Shown: positions 25,270 to 33,784 of the stretch, piece by piece
Position numbering within the stretch: position 1 is the stretch's first letter
Layout: every line of letters begins with the position of its first letter
Assembly: GCF_009687865.1 (NCBI RefSeq)
Contig: NZ_BLAE01000076.1
Span: 1 to 57,547, forward strand
DNA length: 57,547 nucleotides
Origin: Acrocarpospora macrocephala
Lineage (GTDB): Bacteria; Actinomycetota; Actinomycetes; Streptosporangiales; Streptosporangiaceae
Reading direction: 5' to 3'
Program-made: the position numbers and the translations under genes
Notes under the pieces: model-generated
Database searches by the model: none
What the model saw: only the letters and a program-made list of their open reading frames with translations
Told to the model about the DNA's origin: nothing

Positions 25270-26748
25270 ATGACTGCCACGACTCAGGAGAGCACCAGGA
25301 CGTACGAGGTACGGACCTATGGGTGCCAGATGAACGTCCACGACTCCGAGCGTCTGTCCGGGCTGCTGGAGGACGCGGGATACGTGCGCGCGCCCGAGGG
25401 GGAGCCCGCCGACGTCGTCGTGTTCAACACCTGTGCGGTGCGGGAGAACGCCGATAACCGGCTTTACGGGAACCTCGGGCATCTGCGGCCCCGCAAGCTC
25501 AGCAATCCGGGCATGCAGATCGCGGTCGGCGGGTGTCTGGCGCAGAAGGACCAGGGCGAGATCGTGCGGCGGGCGCCGTGGGTGGACGTCGTGTTCGGCA
25601 CGCACAACATCGGGTCGCTGCCGGTGCTGCTGGAGCGGGCCCGCATCGCCGAAGAGGCCCAGGTCGAGATCAAGGAATCCCTGGAGACGTTTCCGTCGAC
25701 GTTGCCGACCAAGCGCGAGTCGGCTTACGCGGCGTGGGTGGCTATTTCGGTCGGGTGTAACAACACGTGCACGTTCTGCATCGTGCCCGCGTTGCGGGGC
25801 AAGGAGAAGGATCGCCGTCCCGGTGACATCCTCAGCGAGATCCGCACCCTGGTCGATCAGGGCGTGCTGGAGATCACCCTGCTCGGGCAGAACGTCAACA
25901 CCTACGGTGTCGAGTTCGGCGATCGCCTCGCCTTCGGCAAGCTCCTGCGTTCCTGCGGTTCGGTCGACGGGCTCGAGCGGGTCAGGTTCACCTCGCCGCA
26001 TCCCGCCGCGTTCACCGACGATGTCATCGCCGCCATGGCGCAGACGCCGAATGTCATGCATCAACTGCACATGCCGCTGCAGTCCGGGTCGGACCGGATC
26101 CTGAAGGCGATGCGCCGCTCGTACCGGGCTGAGCGCTATCTCGGCATCATCGAACGCGTGCGCGCGGCCATGCCTGACGCCGCGATCTCCACTGACATCA
26201 TCGTCGGCTTCCCTGGCGAAACCGAGGACGACTTCCAGGGCACCCTCGACGTCGTGCGCGCCGCCCGCTTCGCCAACGCCTTCACCTTCCAGTACTCGAT
26301 CCGGCCCGGCACGCCCGCTGCGACCATGCCCGACCAGATTCCCAAGGCCGTCGTCCAGGAGCGGTACGAGCGACTGGTCGCCCTTCAGGAAGAGATCGCC
26401 TGGGCGGAGAACAAGGGGCAGGTCGGCAAGGTCCTGGAAGTCCTCATCGCGGAGGGCGAAGGCCGCAAGGACGGCGCCACCCACCGCCTCTCCGGCCGCG
26501 CCCCCGACAACCGCCTCGTCCACCTGGCCCCCGCTGACGCCCGGCCCGGGGACATGGTCACCGTCGAGGTCACGTACGCGGCGCCGCATCACCTGGTCGC
26601 CGACAAGGTGCTTTCGGTACGCCGCACTCGTGCGGGCGACGCCTGGCAGAACCGCCAATCCCAGCCTTCGGGCCCGGCTGCGGTGAATCTCGGCATGCCC
26701 AGCATCGGCCGCCCCGCCGCCACGACCGAACCCCTCGCCTGCTCGTAG
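25270..26748 (+). CDS. miaB: tRNA-2-methylthio-N6-dimethylallyladenosine synthase
   Basis: This 492-residue radical-SAM methylthiotransferase has an N-terminal domain with cluster cysteines at residues 19, 55 and 89 ([20 protein letters not shown]) and the radical-SAM motif CNNTCTFC (163, 167, 170). A TRAM domain lies near 385-450. It adds the methylthio group to i6A37 of tRNAs, following MiaA, which is encoded 6 kb downstream. ATG 25270 ([19 protein letters not shown]) matches the family; the GTG at 25258 is less likely. The C-terminal 40 residues after the TRAM domain are an unconserved tail. The residue pattern separates it from MtaB and RimO. Confidence 0.95.
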   Translation: MTATTQESTRTYEVRTYGCQMNVHDSERLSGLLEDAGYVRAPEGEPADVVVFNTCAVRENADNRLYGNLGHLRPRKLSNPGMQIAVGGCLAQKDQGEIVRRAPWVDVVFGTHNIGSLPVLLERARIAEEAQVEIKESLETFPSTLPTKRESAYAAWVAISVGCNNTCTFCIVPALRGKEKDRRPGDILSEIRTLVDQGVLEITLLGQNVNTYGVEFGDRLAFGKLLRSCGSVDGLERVRFTSPHPAAFTDDVIAAMAQTPNVMHQLHMPLQSGSDRILKAMRRSYRAERYLGIIERVRAAMPDAAISTDIIVGFPGETEDDFQGTLDVVRAARFANAFTFQYSIRPGTPAATMPDQIPKAVVQERYERLVALQEEIAWAENKGQVGKVLEVLIAEGEGRKDGATHRLSGRAPDNRLVHLAPADARPGDMVTVEVTYAAPHHLVADKVLSVRRTRAGDAWQNRQSQPSGPAAVNLGMPSIGRPAATTEPLACS

Positions 26749-26875
26749 CCGGACTCCTGCGAGGCCATGCTGCGGGATCGGCCGCGATATCAGCGGACCG
26801 CTACCCGCTGTCCCCACCATGACCGAGCAGTACCTCTTCGGGGGCTCCACCGGTTGCTTGACGGAATCGCAACCG

Positions 26876-27379
26876 TCACTGGCCCGTGATGTCGTGCAGA
26901 ACCTCGTAGCAATAGTCGCGGCGGATGTCGTGGAAGGTGGCGCAAGGGTCGGGGATTCTTGTGGTTGGTTTGTTTGGCTTTGGTTTTGCTGGCCGGGTTT
27001 TCGAGGGTGAGAGGGGCCTGGGGGGCAGGCTGATCTTGCTTTTGGTGGGGTTAGGGGCGGTTGGTGGGGGTTTCAGGGTGGGGAGTGGGAGAGGGCGGGA
27101 GCCGAGGAGGCCGCCAGCCAGGGGGCCGAGGTTGGTGAGGGCTTCGGGGAGTGTGGGCAGCGGGCTTATGGGAGGTGGGGTGGAGGTTTGGTGATCGTTT
27201 GGGGGAACTGGTCCGCCTGAATGAGGGAGGGCGTTTTGGCTGGGAGTTTGGGCTGTGAAGGGCGTTTGGCTGGGGCCGGAGGTCTCTTCGATGTTGATGG
27301 CGAGCCAGACGCCTAATCCGGCGGTGGCGAGGACGGTGGTTGCGCCTGCCGTTGCCAGCAACGTTCGGGGCCAATTCAT
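26876..27379 (-). CDS. Membrane-anchored Pro-rich protein with C-terminal Cys pair
   Basis: This protein of about 167 residues has an N-terminal hydrophobic helix (LLATAGATTVLATAGLGVWL), then about 110 residues rich in Pro, Thr and Ser, and a compact C-terminus DPCATFHDIRRDYCYEVLHD with two Cys that could form a disulfide outside the cell. The start is at ATG 27379; an in-frame TTG at 27403 is an alternative, and neither has a clear ribosome site. No family is recognised. It is convergent with miaB (127 bp apart). Confidence 0.65.
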   Translation of the reverse strand: MNWPRTLLATAGATTVLATAGLGVWLAINIEETSGPSQTPFTAQTPSQNALPHSGGPVPPNDHQTSTPPPISPLPTLPEALTNLGPLAGGLLGSRPLPLPTLKPPPTAPNPTKSKISLPPRPLSPSKTRPAKPKPNKPTTRIPDPCATFHDIRRDYCYEVLHDITGQ

Positions 27380-27796
27380 GCGTGGTGATGAGAAGTCCGG
27401 CAATGTCGTAATTTCTCTCGTGATTCCTGCGCTGTTAATACGTTACCGAGAAGCCACACAAGGCCATATTCTTCCGGGCAGGGATGAATGAGGTCCAGGG
27501 TGGGGATGGCCCGCTGTCAGGCTGGGTATCCCGCAGCGCGGTGCGCGGACAAAGGACCGGTCAGGTTGTGCGGCGCCGTCGGAATCGAACTATCGCACAT
27601 CTCAATAATGATGTCCTCACCGTGACAGTTCCTCGTCGAAGACATTCCGCCGTTATGTGGTCACAAGGAACGGATGAATCTGGAGTGTGGTGAGGAAGGT
27701 TTCTGCCGTGCTGGTATTCGGTTTCCGCTGTCATCGGTCATGCGTTAGTGTGTTCGAGTCGTAACGCTATGTTGCTGGTGTGGGGAGGGGCTTCAG
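27380..27796. other. Intergenic, presumably including the left end of the TnpB element
   Basis: No gene is supported. The last 100 bp before tnpB (with CATGCGTTAGTGTGTTCGAG) should contain the left end and promoter of the element, but I could not place the boundary or the target-adjacent motif. Confidence 0.4.
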
Positions 27797-29077
27797 GTGC
27801 GGCTGCGCTACAACTACCGGCTCTACCCCGACGCCTCCCAGCGCCAGGCGTTGGCCCGATTGTTCGGGTGCGTCCGGGTGGTGTGGAATGACGCGCTGGC
27901 GATGCGTAAGGCCGCGCGTAAGGCTGGGTTGCCGTGGATCGGTGGCGGGGATCTGCAGAAGATCTGTATCACCGCGGCGAAACGGACACCGGAGCGGGAG
28001 TGGCTGGGTGCAGTGTCCGCGGTCCCGCTTCAGCAGTCGCTGCGGGACCTGGACGTGGCGTATCAGAATTTCTTCGACTCGGTCAGTGGGAAGCGTAAGG
28101 GTCGGCGGATGGGGTTGCCGGTGTTCAAGTCGCGCCGGGATCGGCGTCAGTCGGCCCGGTTCGCCCGCAACGCGTTCCGCTTGGGCGGTGATGGGACGCT
28201 GTATCTGGCCAAGATCGGGAAGGTCGAGGTGCGCTGGTCGCGTGAGCTGCCGGCGGCGCCGTCGTCGGTCACGGTCGTTCAGGATGCGGCGGGCCGCTTT
28301 TTCGCGTCGTTTGTGATCGAGGTTGATGATGCCGGGCAGGTGCTGTCCGAGGCGGAGGCTGAGGTCGGGATCGATCTGGGTTTGACTCATTATGCGGTCC
28401 TGTCGGACGGCACGAAGATCGCCAATCCGCGGTGGCTGCGCCGCCGAGCCAAGCGGCTGGCCCGGCTGCAGCGGGCGCTGTCACGCAAACGGAAAGGATC
28501 GAAGAACCGGGAGAAGGCGCGGATCGCGGTGGCTCGCCAGCATGCCAAGGTGGGCGACGCGCGCCGGGATTTCCTGCACCAGACCAGCACGTCGATCATC
28601 CGTGAGAACCAAACGGTGGCGATCGAGGATCTGGCGGTGCGGGGTCTGGCCCGCGGCCGACTGGCCAAATCAGTCAACGACGCGTCCTGGGGCGCGTTCC
28701 GTACCCTGCTGGGCGGGAAGGCGGCCCGCTATGGGCGGACGCTGACCACGGTCGACCGGTGGTTTCCCTCCTCCCAGTTGTGCCCGTGCTGCGGCTGGAG
28801 GAACGGAAAAGCACCGCTTCAGATGCGGGAGTGGGACTGCCCGTCCTGTGGGGAGCACCACGAGCGCGACCTGGCGGCCGCGCTGAACATTCTGGCCGAG
28901 GGCATCCGCCTGCGCGCACAGGCAACGGAGGCATCCCTCGCAGAGGGAAGACAGGACAAGGACATGGTGGCCGCCGGGCTGGCGGACACTCGAAACGACT
29001 GTGGAGGGCGGGTAAGACCAGGCGAGGCAATTCCGAACCTGGCACCGCCCGCAACCTACGACGCCCGCGCGGCGTAG
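27797..29077 (+). CDS. tnpB: TnpB, RNA-guided endonuclease of an IS1341/IS605-type element
   Basis: This 426-residue TnpB has an N-terminal helix-turn-helix/REC-like region starting RLRYNYRLYPDASQRQ and a RuvC domain with the catalytic triad intact (Asp 193 in GIDLGL, Glu 277 in VAIEDLA, Asp 358 in ERDLAAALNI). A zinc ribbon is formed by Cys 329/332 and 348/351. The C-terminal RNDCGGRVRPGE is the part of the gene that usually overlaps the guide RNA. GTG 27797 follows GGGGAGGGG by 6 nt. No Y1 transposase (TnpA) gene is present in the window, so this is a tnpB-only element. TnpB cuts DNA guided by an RNA from the element's right end, promoting its retention. Confidence 0.95.
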   Translation: MRLRYNYRLYPDASQRQALARLFGCVRVVWNDALAMRKAARKAGLPWIGGGDLQKICITAAKRTPEREWLGAVSAVPLQQSLRDLDVAYQNFFDSVSGKRKGRRMGLPVFKSRRDRRQSARFARNAFRLGGDGTLYLAKIGKVEVRWSRELPAAPSSVTVVQDAAGRFFASFVIEVDDAGQVLSEAEAEVGIDLGLTHYAVLSDGTKIANPRWLRRRAKRLARLQRALSRKRKGSKNREKARIAVARQHAKVGDARRDFLHQTSTSIIRENQTVAIEDLAVRGLARGRLAKSVNDASWGAFRTLLGGKAARYGRTLTTVDRWFPSSQLCPCCGWRNGKAPLQMREWDCPSCGEHHERDLAAALNILAEGIRLRAQATEASLAEGRQDKDMVAAGLADTRNDCGGRVRPGEAIPNLAPPATYDARAA

Positions 29078-29143
29078 CAGAAGCAGTAAGGATCCCACGG
29101 CGACGTGGGGAGTTCCGGGCGTTCACGCCGGGGAGGAGGCCAA
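29000..29143 (+). ncRNA. Putative omega (re) RNA and right end of the TnpB element
   Basis: After the tnpB stop come a stem CCCACG-GCGA-CGTGGG (29096-29111) and a second bulged stem CCGGGCG-TTCA-CGCCGGG (29115-29132), then GGAGGAGGCCAA ending at 29143. This stem-GGAGGAGGTCAA order is typical of actinobacterial IS605/IS1341 right ends. The RNA would start inside tnpB (5' end unknown), and the guide would be the flanking sequence from 29144 (TGGGGCTAGTGTGGTCGC). Confidence 0.6.
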
Positions 29144-29215
29144 TGGGGCTAGTGTGGTCGCTCATCCACGCGGGTGGCATGGATTTCCCAAGACATCGGC
29201 AAGGAGGGTTCGCGG

Positions 29216-29935
29216 ATGCCCCGGTTTGGGCGGCGCAGTGCCTGGTTGGTCGTTGGCCTGAGCGGTCTCGTGTTCGGTGCGGTCGCGTGCGGATCGAGTG
29301 GTAGCCGGGTGGCCGGGGATCTGACGGAGGAATCACCGGTTCCGGTCGACTCGTACGTGGTGCCCACGAAGCCGTCCGCCAGCGCTTCCAAAACACGCAA
29401 GCCGAGTCCAACGGCCAAGGCGCGGAGAATCTCCAAGCCCGGGTCCGCTGTTGCCGACGCCCGGGGATCTGAGGATAAATCCGGACGTCTCGGCAGTGTT
29501 CCCAAACGTTCCGCCACCTCCCCGACCCAACCGGAACGCCGGACGGACGCGGCGCAGCGGTCGCTGGAAGACGAGGCCGTGCGGTTGACCAATGCCGCTC
29601 GCCAGCGGGAAGGGTGCAGAGCGTTGCGTACGGAAGAACGGTTGCGCACAGCCGCCCGCGCGCATTCCGCCGACATGGCCGCGCGCCGCTACTTCAGCCA
29701 CGATTCGCTCGACGGCCGTTCTCCGTGGGACCGGATCAGGGCCACCGGCTACGCCTATCCCGCCGCCGAGAACATCGCCCGAGGTCAGCGCACCCCCCGC
29801 GAGGTGGTCGACGCCTGGCTGGACAGCCCCGGTCACCGCGCGAACATCATGAACTGCGACCTCAAAGCCATCGGCATCGGCGTACGGCTCGGCACCGGCG
29901 GCCCGTGGTGGACCCAGAACTTCGGCTCCCGCTGA
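29216..29935 (+). CDS. CAP/SCP-domain lipoprotein
   Basis: This 239-residue protein has signal peptide SAWLVVGLSGLVFGAVAC with lipidation candidate Cys 25. A Ser/Thr/Lys-rich linker (about 30-125) leads to a C-terminal CAP domain: LTNAARQREGCRALR, AARAHSADMAARRYFSHDS, AENIARGQRTPREVV and SPGHRANIM are the conserved CAP motifs, including the His/Glu pocket. It is expected on the cell surface; bacterial CAP proteins have no agreed enzymatic role. ATG 29216 follows AAGGAGGG. The TnpB element ends only about 70 bp upstream, so the insertion may have changed this gene's promoter. Confidence 0.9.
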   Translation: MPRFGRRSAWLVVGLSGLVFGAVACGSSGSRVAGDLTEESPVPVDSYVVPTKPSASASKTRKPSPTAKARRISKPGSAVADARGSEDKSGRLGSVPKRSATSPTQPERRTDAAQRSLEDEAVRLTNAARQREGCRALRTEERLRTAARAHSADMAARRYFSHDSLDGRSPWDRIRATGYAYPAAENIARGQRTPREVVDAWLDSPGHRANIMNCDLKAIGIGVRLGTGGPWWTQNFGSR

Positions 29936-30161
29936 TTCGTCCCTGCTGGGCTCCCTAGCCTTGGCGTCGAGGCCTGACGATCGGAGATCGTCGCCGGGAT
30001 TTGTCCCTGGCCGATTCGCCCGAAACCGCCCCTGACCTGCCCGTTAGATGCCTAAAACATCATTTTTGTGCATCTCTTTCTTGTTCTTGGCTAGTCTGGC
30101 GGAACCCTTCGGAAGCCGTTGAGGTTCCCGAGCAGCAGCCAACCCGCAGGGAGTTCCCCCG

Positions 30162-30656
30162 ATGGACGGATCCACGCCAACAGGCAGAACCCGCCCCAAA
30201 CGACCGCGCTCGCGCGGCAATCCTCGTGCCATCCTGATCGGCGTCGCCCTGGTGGCGGCCGCCGTGGGGGGTGGCGGGGTCGTGTACGCGATGTCCAGTA
30301 ACGACACTCCTGTCACGCAACCAGCCCCTACCTCTACCACTTCGGAGGACGCCACCGCTCCGCTTGCCGACGATCCCGCGGAAGACCCCGCCGAGTCCGG
30401 CGAACCGGACGGGTCCACCGAGCAGGATGCCGATCCGGCCGGTGACGACCCGGGCAACAGCGCCCAGGGCGGCCAGGCCGATCCTCCCGCCCAGAACTCC
30501 ACCACCAAGAAGGACAAACCAACCGAAACAACCCCCAAGACCCCCGCGACTACGAAGCCCAAGCCCACGACAGGCCCCACTGACAACCCTGACGAAATCG
30601 ACCGGGGCAGCGGTGCGGGCGCGGTAGAACCCGGAGGCCCGGTCGGCGGCTATTAA
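30162..30656 (+). CDS. Single-pass membrane protein with acidic/Thr-Pro-rich exterior
   Basis: This 164-residue protein has a basic cytoplasmic start (TRPKRPRSRGNPR) and one helix (AILIGVALVAAAVGGGGVVYA). About 115 residues follow without predicted structure: Asp/Glu-rich (DDPAEDPAESGEPDG), then Thr/Lys/Pro-rich, ending in GGPVGGY. ATG 30162 follows AGGGAG. No family is recognised; a wall-spanning or scaffold-like tail is inferred from composition. The preceding AT-rich stretch (30040-30095) is a likely promoter region. Confidence 0.7.
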   Translation: MDGSTPTGRTRPKRPRSRGNPRAILIGVALVAAAVGGGGVVYAMSSNDTPVTQPAPTSTTSEDATAPLADDPAEDPAESGEPDGSTEQDADPAGDDPGNSAQGGQADPPAQNSTTKKDKPTETTPKTPATTKPKPTTGPTDNPDEIDRGSGAGAVEPGGPVGGY

Positions 30657-31000
30657 CCAGCTGCCCCATGGACAAGCCGCCGGCCAGCGACTCACCGCCG
30701 CAGCTGTCCAGATCACGACTTTCCTCTTAATACGAGGCATCACCCCGTCGTGTGCCACCCGGTCGGGAAAGGCCATTACCGTCCAGGTTGCACAGGGCAA
30801 GATCACGGCGTCGCCGGAGCGAAACCCCGCGCTTCCGGCTACGGACGCCTCGTCGATTCGGCAGGTTTCGTGGGTGAGGGATCGGGGAAGCCCTCGCTCA
30901 GAAAGGCCCGTGCGGTGCGGTATTCCGCACGGGCCTCTCTATGTCTCGCGCCGGAATCGCCCGCGCCGAAACTGTCGGTGGCAGGGCGGAGAATGAGGGC
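30657..31000. other. Intergenic with a strong hairpin
   Basis: Nothing coding is supported. The main structure is the perfect 11-bp hairpin at 30905-30935. Confidence 0.5.
30905..30935 (+). terminator. Strong hairpin, probable terminator
   Basis: GGCCCGTGCGG (30905-30915) and CCGCACGGGCC (30925-30935) form a perfect 11-bp GC-rich stem with a 9-nt loop, followed by TCTCTATGTCTC rather than a pure T run. It ends 65 bp before the alkyltransferase start. Confidence 0.6.
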
Positions 31001-31516
31001 ATGACTGAGACGGTTGCCTTCGGGAGTGTTCCCACCGAGCTGGGAGACGTGCTGGCCGCAGTCACTCCGGCCGGGGTCGCGGGGATGAACTTCCGGGACT
31101 CCAAGCGGGCTCGGGAGCGGTTCGCCGCGCGGTTGGGGTTGCCGATCGTCGAGGATGACGCGCGGGTGAGCCGGGTGCGGGCGGAGCTGGCGGCCTATTT
31201 CGCGGGCGAGTTACGGGAGTTCACCGTTGCCGTCGACTGGCGGTTGATGTCGGGGAGCCAGCGCCGGGTGCTCGGGCTGCTGTATGAGTCGGTGCCGTTC
31301 GGCAAGGTGGTCACCTACGGCGACCTGGCCGACGAGACGGGCGTGCCCGCCAGGGGGATCGGATCGATCATGGGAAGCAATCCGATTCCGATCATCGTGC
31401 CATGCCATCGCGTCGTGGCAGGGGATGGGCTCGGCGGGTTCAGCGGCGGCGACGGCGTGGAGTCCAAGCGCTGGCTGCTCACTCACGAGGGCCAGCTGCC
31501 ATTGGCGCTGTTCTAA
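31001..31516 (+). CDS. ogt: Methylated-DNA-protein-cysteine methyltransferase
   Basis: This 171-residue protein has the acceptor motif PCHRV (Cys 135), the GKVVTYGDLA helix-turn-helix wing, the arginine-finger-like GIGSIMGSNP and the GLGGFSGG tail of Ogt/MGMT proteins. It removes alkyl groups from O6 of guanine in a single suicidal transfer. ATG 31001 is chosen; an upstream in-frame ATG (30941) lies past the hairpin and lacks similarity. The N-terminal domain is short and degenerate, as usual for Ogt. It is not next to alkA or ada. Confidence 0.93.
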   Translation: MTETVAFGSVPTELGDVLAAVTPAGVAGMNFRDSKRARERFAARLGLPIVEDDARVSRVRAELAAYFAGELREFTVAVDWRLMSGSQRRVLGLLYESVPFGKVVTYGDLADETGVPARGIGSIMGSNPIPIIVPCHRVVAGDGLGGFSGGDGVESKRWLLTHEGQLPLALF

Positions 31517-31977
31517 GGACTATCCCGTAAGTCGGGGTAGTCCGGGTTGCGGGTGCGTCTGTCCGGCGTGGTCCCCTTCGCGGAGGTCTCATCCGGGTCG
31601 GTGTCCCGTCCTGTCCGGCACTTCGCTGAGCAGAGGCCACCAGGGCGGCTGCCGCGTGATCCCGGCCCGCCGCGATGGCGGGGGAGAGGGATCGGCTGCG
31701 GTTGAGTTCAGACAGGGCTTCTTGCAGCCCTTGGATCGTGTAGGTCTCGATGAGCTGGACGGCCCGTGAGTAGTCCACGCGGGCCGTTTCCGGGTGCTCG
31801 CCAACCGGACCAGCCTGACCATGTTCCAACTCGACACCCTGTTCGGCATCTCCGACTTGTTCGGTGTTGCTGGCGGCTTTGAGTTCGAGGACGCGGGTGG
31901 CGAGGTCGGCGGCGCCGGGGCGGTCGGGTGGTGTGGCACAAAGCGGCCCGCGGCGATGGCTTCGGTGATACTCGGCC
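31517..31977. other. Non-coding or decayed sequence
   Basis: Open frames exist on both strands, but none has a ribosome site, recognisable domain or consistent codon use. Together with the IS5 fragment this looks like mobile-element debris between ogt and the antitoxin-like pair. Confidence 0.5.
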
Positions 31978-32135
31978 GTGCACCGGATTATCACCGACTC
32001 CGCGCCCCATCTGGCCGCCCTCCTCGGCTCGCTCCCGACTGATCGGCGTGAACGGATCGGCGCGAACTGTGGGTGGTCGACGGAACGCGCATCCTGGTCC
32101 ACGACAAGACCCGCACCGCCAAGCCCTTGGGGTGA
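31978..32135 (+). pseudogene. IS5-type transposase fragment
   Basis: HRIITDSAPHLAALLGSLP (31978 onward) and, in another frame, ELWVVDGTRILVHDKTRTAK (32064-32135) are the region before and at the first catalytic Asp of IS5-family DDE transposases. A frameshift separates them and a TGA follows. A piece near 31800-31860 (LANRTSLTMFQLDTLFGIS) might be an earlier part of the same protein, separated by unrelated sequence. Confidence 0.6.
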
Positions 32136-32230
32136 GCGAAGCCGCGAAAGCGGCCAGGCCGGGCTTAACGTGCCGTTGGGGGTGAAGCGGGGAGCCGCCC
32201 GTGGGTTAGGGCGGCTCCAGTGCGGGGGGT

Positions 32231-32560
32231 TTAGCCGGGCTCGCCGTCGATCTTGTCGGCGGCCCTTCTGGCGGCGTCGGCGCCCTTGTTGATCTGGTCG
32301 CGGTATTTGCCGCCCGTGGCCCTGTCGGCTGCGCGTGCGGCGCTGTCGATGCCGTCCATGACCTTGTCCTCGACCTTGTCGCGCATGCCGCCGGACTTGT
32401 CGCGCGGGTCCTGCTTCATGCCGTCGGCCCGATCCTTGGCGGAGTCCGCGCCCTGGCGCATCCTGACGTTCTCGCCGGTGGCCTTCGGCTGCGAGGGGGT
32501 GTCCCGCATCTTGTCTCCGGCGCCGCCGAAGATCTCCCGTACCTTGTGAAAGAACGACAT
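32231..32560 (-). CDS. MT0933-type antitoxin-like protein, long form
   Basis: This 109-residue, highly charged, helical protein has MSFFHKVREIFGGAGDK at the start and ATGGKYRDQINKGADAARR-A-DKIDG at the end. The (K/T)TGGKY-D-I-A-DKIDG pattern is that of the MT0933/Rv0909 antitoxin family. A middle spacer rich in Lys/Asp/Arg (about 25-70) is extra relative to the usual 60-residue size. GGGGGAC precedes the ATG. Its paralogue lies 40 bp upstream. No Rv0910-like (SRPBCC) toxin is adjacent. A general CsbD-like stress protein is the main alternative. Confidence 0.65.
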   Translation of the reverse strand: MSFFHKVREIFGGAGDKMRDTPSQPKATGENVRMRQGADSAKDRADGMKQDPRDKSGGMRDKVEDKVMDGIDSAARAADRATGGKYRDQINKGADAARRAADKIDGEPG

Positions 32561-32600
32561 TGTGTCCCCCGTGTGTGTGACTGGCGCCGTCAGGGCGGGA

Positions 32601-32795
32601 TCAGCCGGGCTGGCCGTCGATCTTGTCGGTGGCCTCCTTGGCCTTTTCGGCGGCGGTGTCGACGTACTTGTCGTACTTGCCGCCGGTCTTCTCCTTGGCG
32701 ATGTCGGCCGCCTTGTCGACGCTCTTGTCGGCGGCGTCCTCTACCTTGTCGGCGTGGCCGACGAGCTTCTCCTTGACCTTGTCGAAGATCGACAT
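32601..32795 (-). CDS. MT0933-type antitoxin-like protein, short form
   Basis: This 64-residue protein begins MSIFDKVKEKLVGHADKVED and ends KTGGKYDKYVDTAAEKAK-EATDKIDGQPG, the typical length and pattern of the MT0933/Rv0909 antitoxin family. GGGGGA lies 7 nt before the ATG. It is probably cotranscribed with the longer paralogue just downstream, and they share the DKIDG-PG end. No partner toxin is visible nearby, so a toxin-antitoxin role is unproven here. Confidence 0.72.
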   Translation of the reverse strand: MSIFDKVKEKLVGHADKVEDAADKSVDKAADIAKEKTGGKYDKYVDTAAEKAKEATDKIDGQPG

Positions 32796-32872
32796 CTTGA
32801 AATCCCCCGTTTCGCGGCGCGACGTGGCACCGTACGACTAATTGGTACCCCGGGGCTTGGGACACTTACCGG

Positions 32873-33784
32873 GTGGGGCAGCTACCAGTGATCGCCGTCG
32901 TGGGGCCCACGGCGGCCGGAAAGTCCGATCTGGCCGTCGATTTGGCGTTGCGGCTGGGCGGCGAGGCCATCAACGCGGACTCGATGCAGCTTTACCGAGG
33001 AATGGATATCGGCACGGCCAAGCTGACCATCCCCGAACGAAAAGGTGTATTGCATCATTTACTCGACATATGGGACGTTACTCGCACGGCCAGTGTCGCC
33101 GAGTACCAGAAGCTGGTCCGCCCGCTGATCGACGACCTGCGCGGCAGGGGCGTGGTTCCGATTCTGGTCGGCGGCTCGGGCCTGTACGTCCGGGCGGCGC
33201 TGGACGATCTCGAGTTCCCGGGGACGGACCCCGACATTCGCTCCCGCCTGGAGCGCGAACTGGCCGACTTGGGCCCGTCCGCCCTGTACGCCCGGCTGGC
33301 CGAAGCCGATCCGGTCGCCGCCGCCGCGATCCTGCCCACCAACGGCCGCCGCATCGTCCGCGCTCTGGAGGTCATCGAGTTCTCCGGCCGCCCGTTCTCG
33401 GCCACGATGCCGTCCTACGACTCGGTCTACCCGAGCGTCCAGATCGGCCTGGAAGTCCCCCGGCCGGAGCTGGACGAGCGGATCGAGCTCCGGGTCGAGC
33501 GCATGTGGGCGGCAGGGTTCGTGGACGAAGTCCGTACGCTCAGGGAAGAGGGCCTGGCGGGCGGGCTGACCGCCAGCCGAGCCCTCGGGTATGCCCAGGT
33601 GCTGCGGTTTCTGGACGGCGAGTGGTCGGAGGAGGAGGCGCGGGCCGAAACGGTCAGGGCGACCAGGAGGTTCGCGCGCCGGCAGGAGTCCTGGTTCCGC
33701 CGGGATCCCCGGGTGCGGTGGCTGCCGTATGACGCGTCTGACCTTGTCGATCAGGCCGCTAGGCTGGCGACATGCGGTTTGTGA
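32873..33784 (+). CDS. miaA: tRNA dimethylallyltransferase
   Basis: This 303-residue enzyme has P-loop GPTAAGKS (residues 11-18), the NADSMQLYRGMDIGTAK motif and the GGSGLYVRA segment. C-terminal family motifs (SRALGYAQVLRFL, TRRFARRQESWFRRD) are present. It prenylates A37 of tRNAs reading UNN codons, the step before MiaB. The GTG start at 32873 has only a weak upstream site. The 3' end overlaps dapF by 13 bp, so the two are coupled. Confidence 0.96.
   Translation: MGQLPVIAVVGPTAAGKSDLAVDLALRLGGEAINADSMQLYRGMDIGTAKLTIPERKGVLHHLLDIWDVTRTASVAEYQKLVRPLIDDLRGRGVVPILVGGSGLYVRAALDDLEFPGTDPDIRSRLERELADLGPSALYARLAEADPVAAAAILPTNGRRIVRALEVIEFSGRPFSATMPSYDSVYPSVQIGLEVPRPELDERIELRVERMWAAGFVDEVRTLREEGLAGGLTASRALGYAQVLRFLDGEWSEEEARAETVRATRRFARRQESWFRRDPRVRWLPYDASDLVDQAARLATCGL

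Noticed and set aside
27484-27693. 69-codon plus-strand frame upstream of tnpB
   Set aside because: No ribosome site, no similarity, and it lies where the left end of the element should be.
31479-32102. 207-codon minus-strand frame after ogt
   Set aside because: Overlaps the ogt 3' end and the IS5 fragment, and has no ribosome site or recognisable domain.
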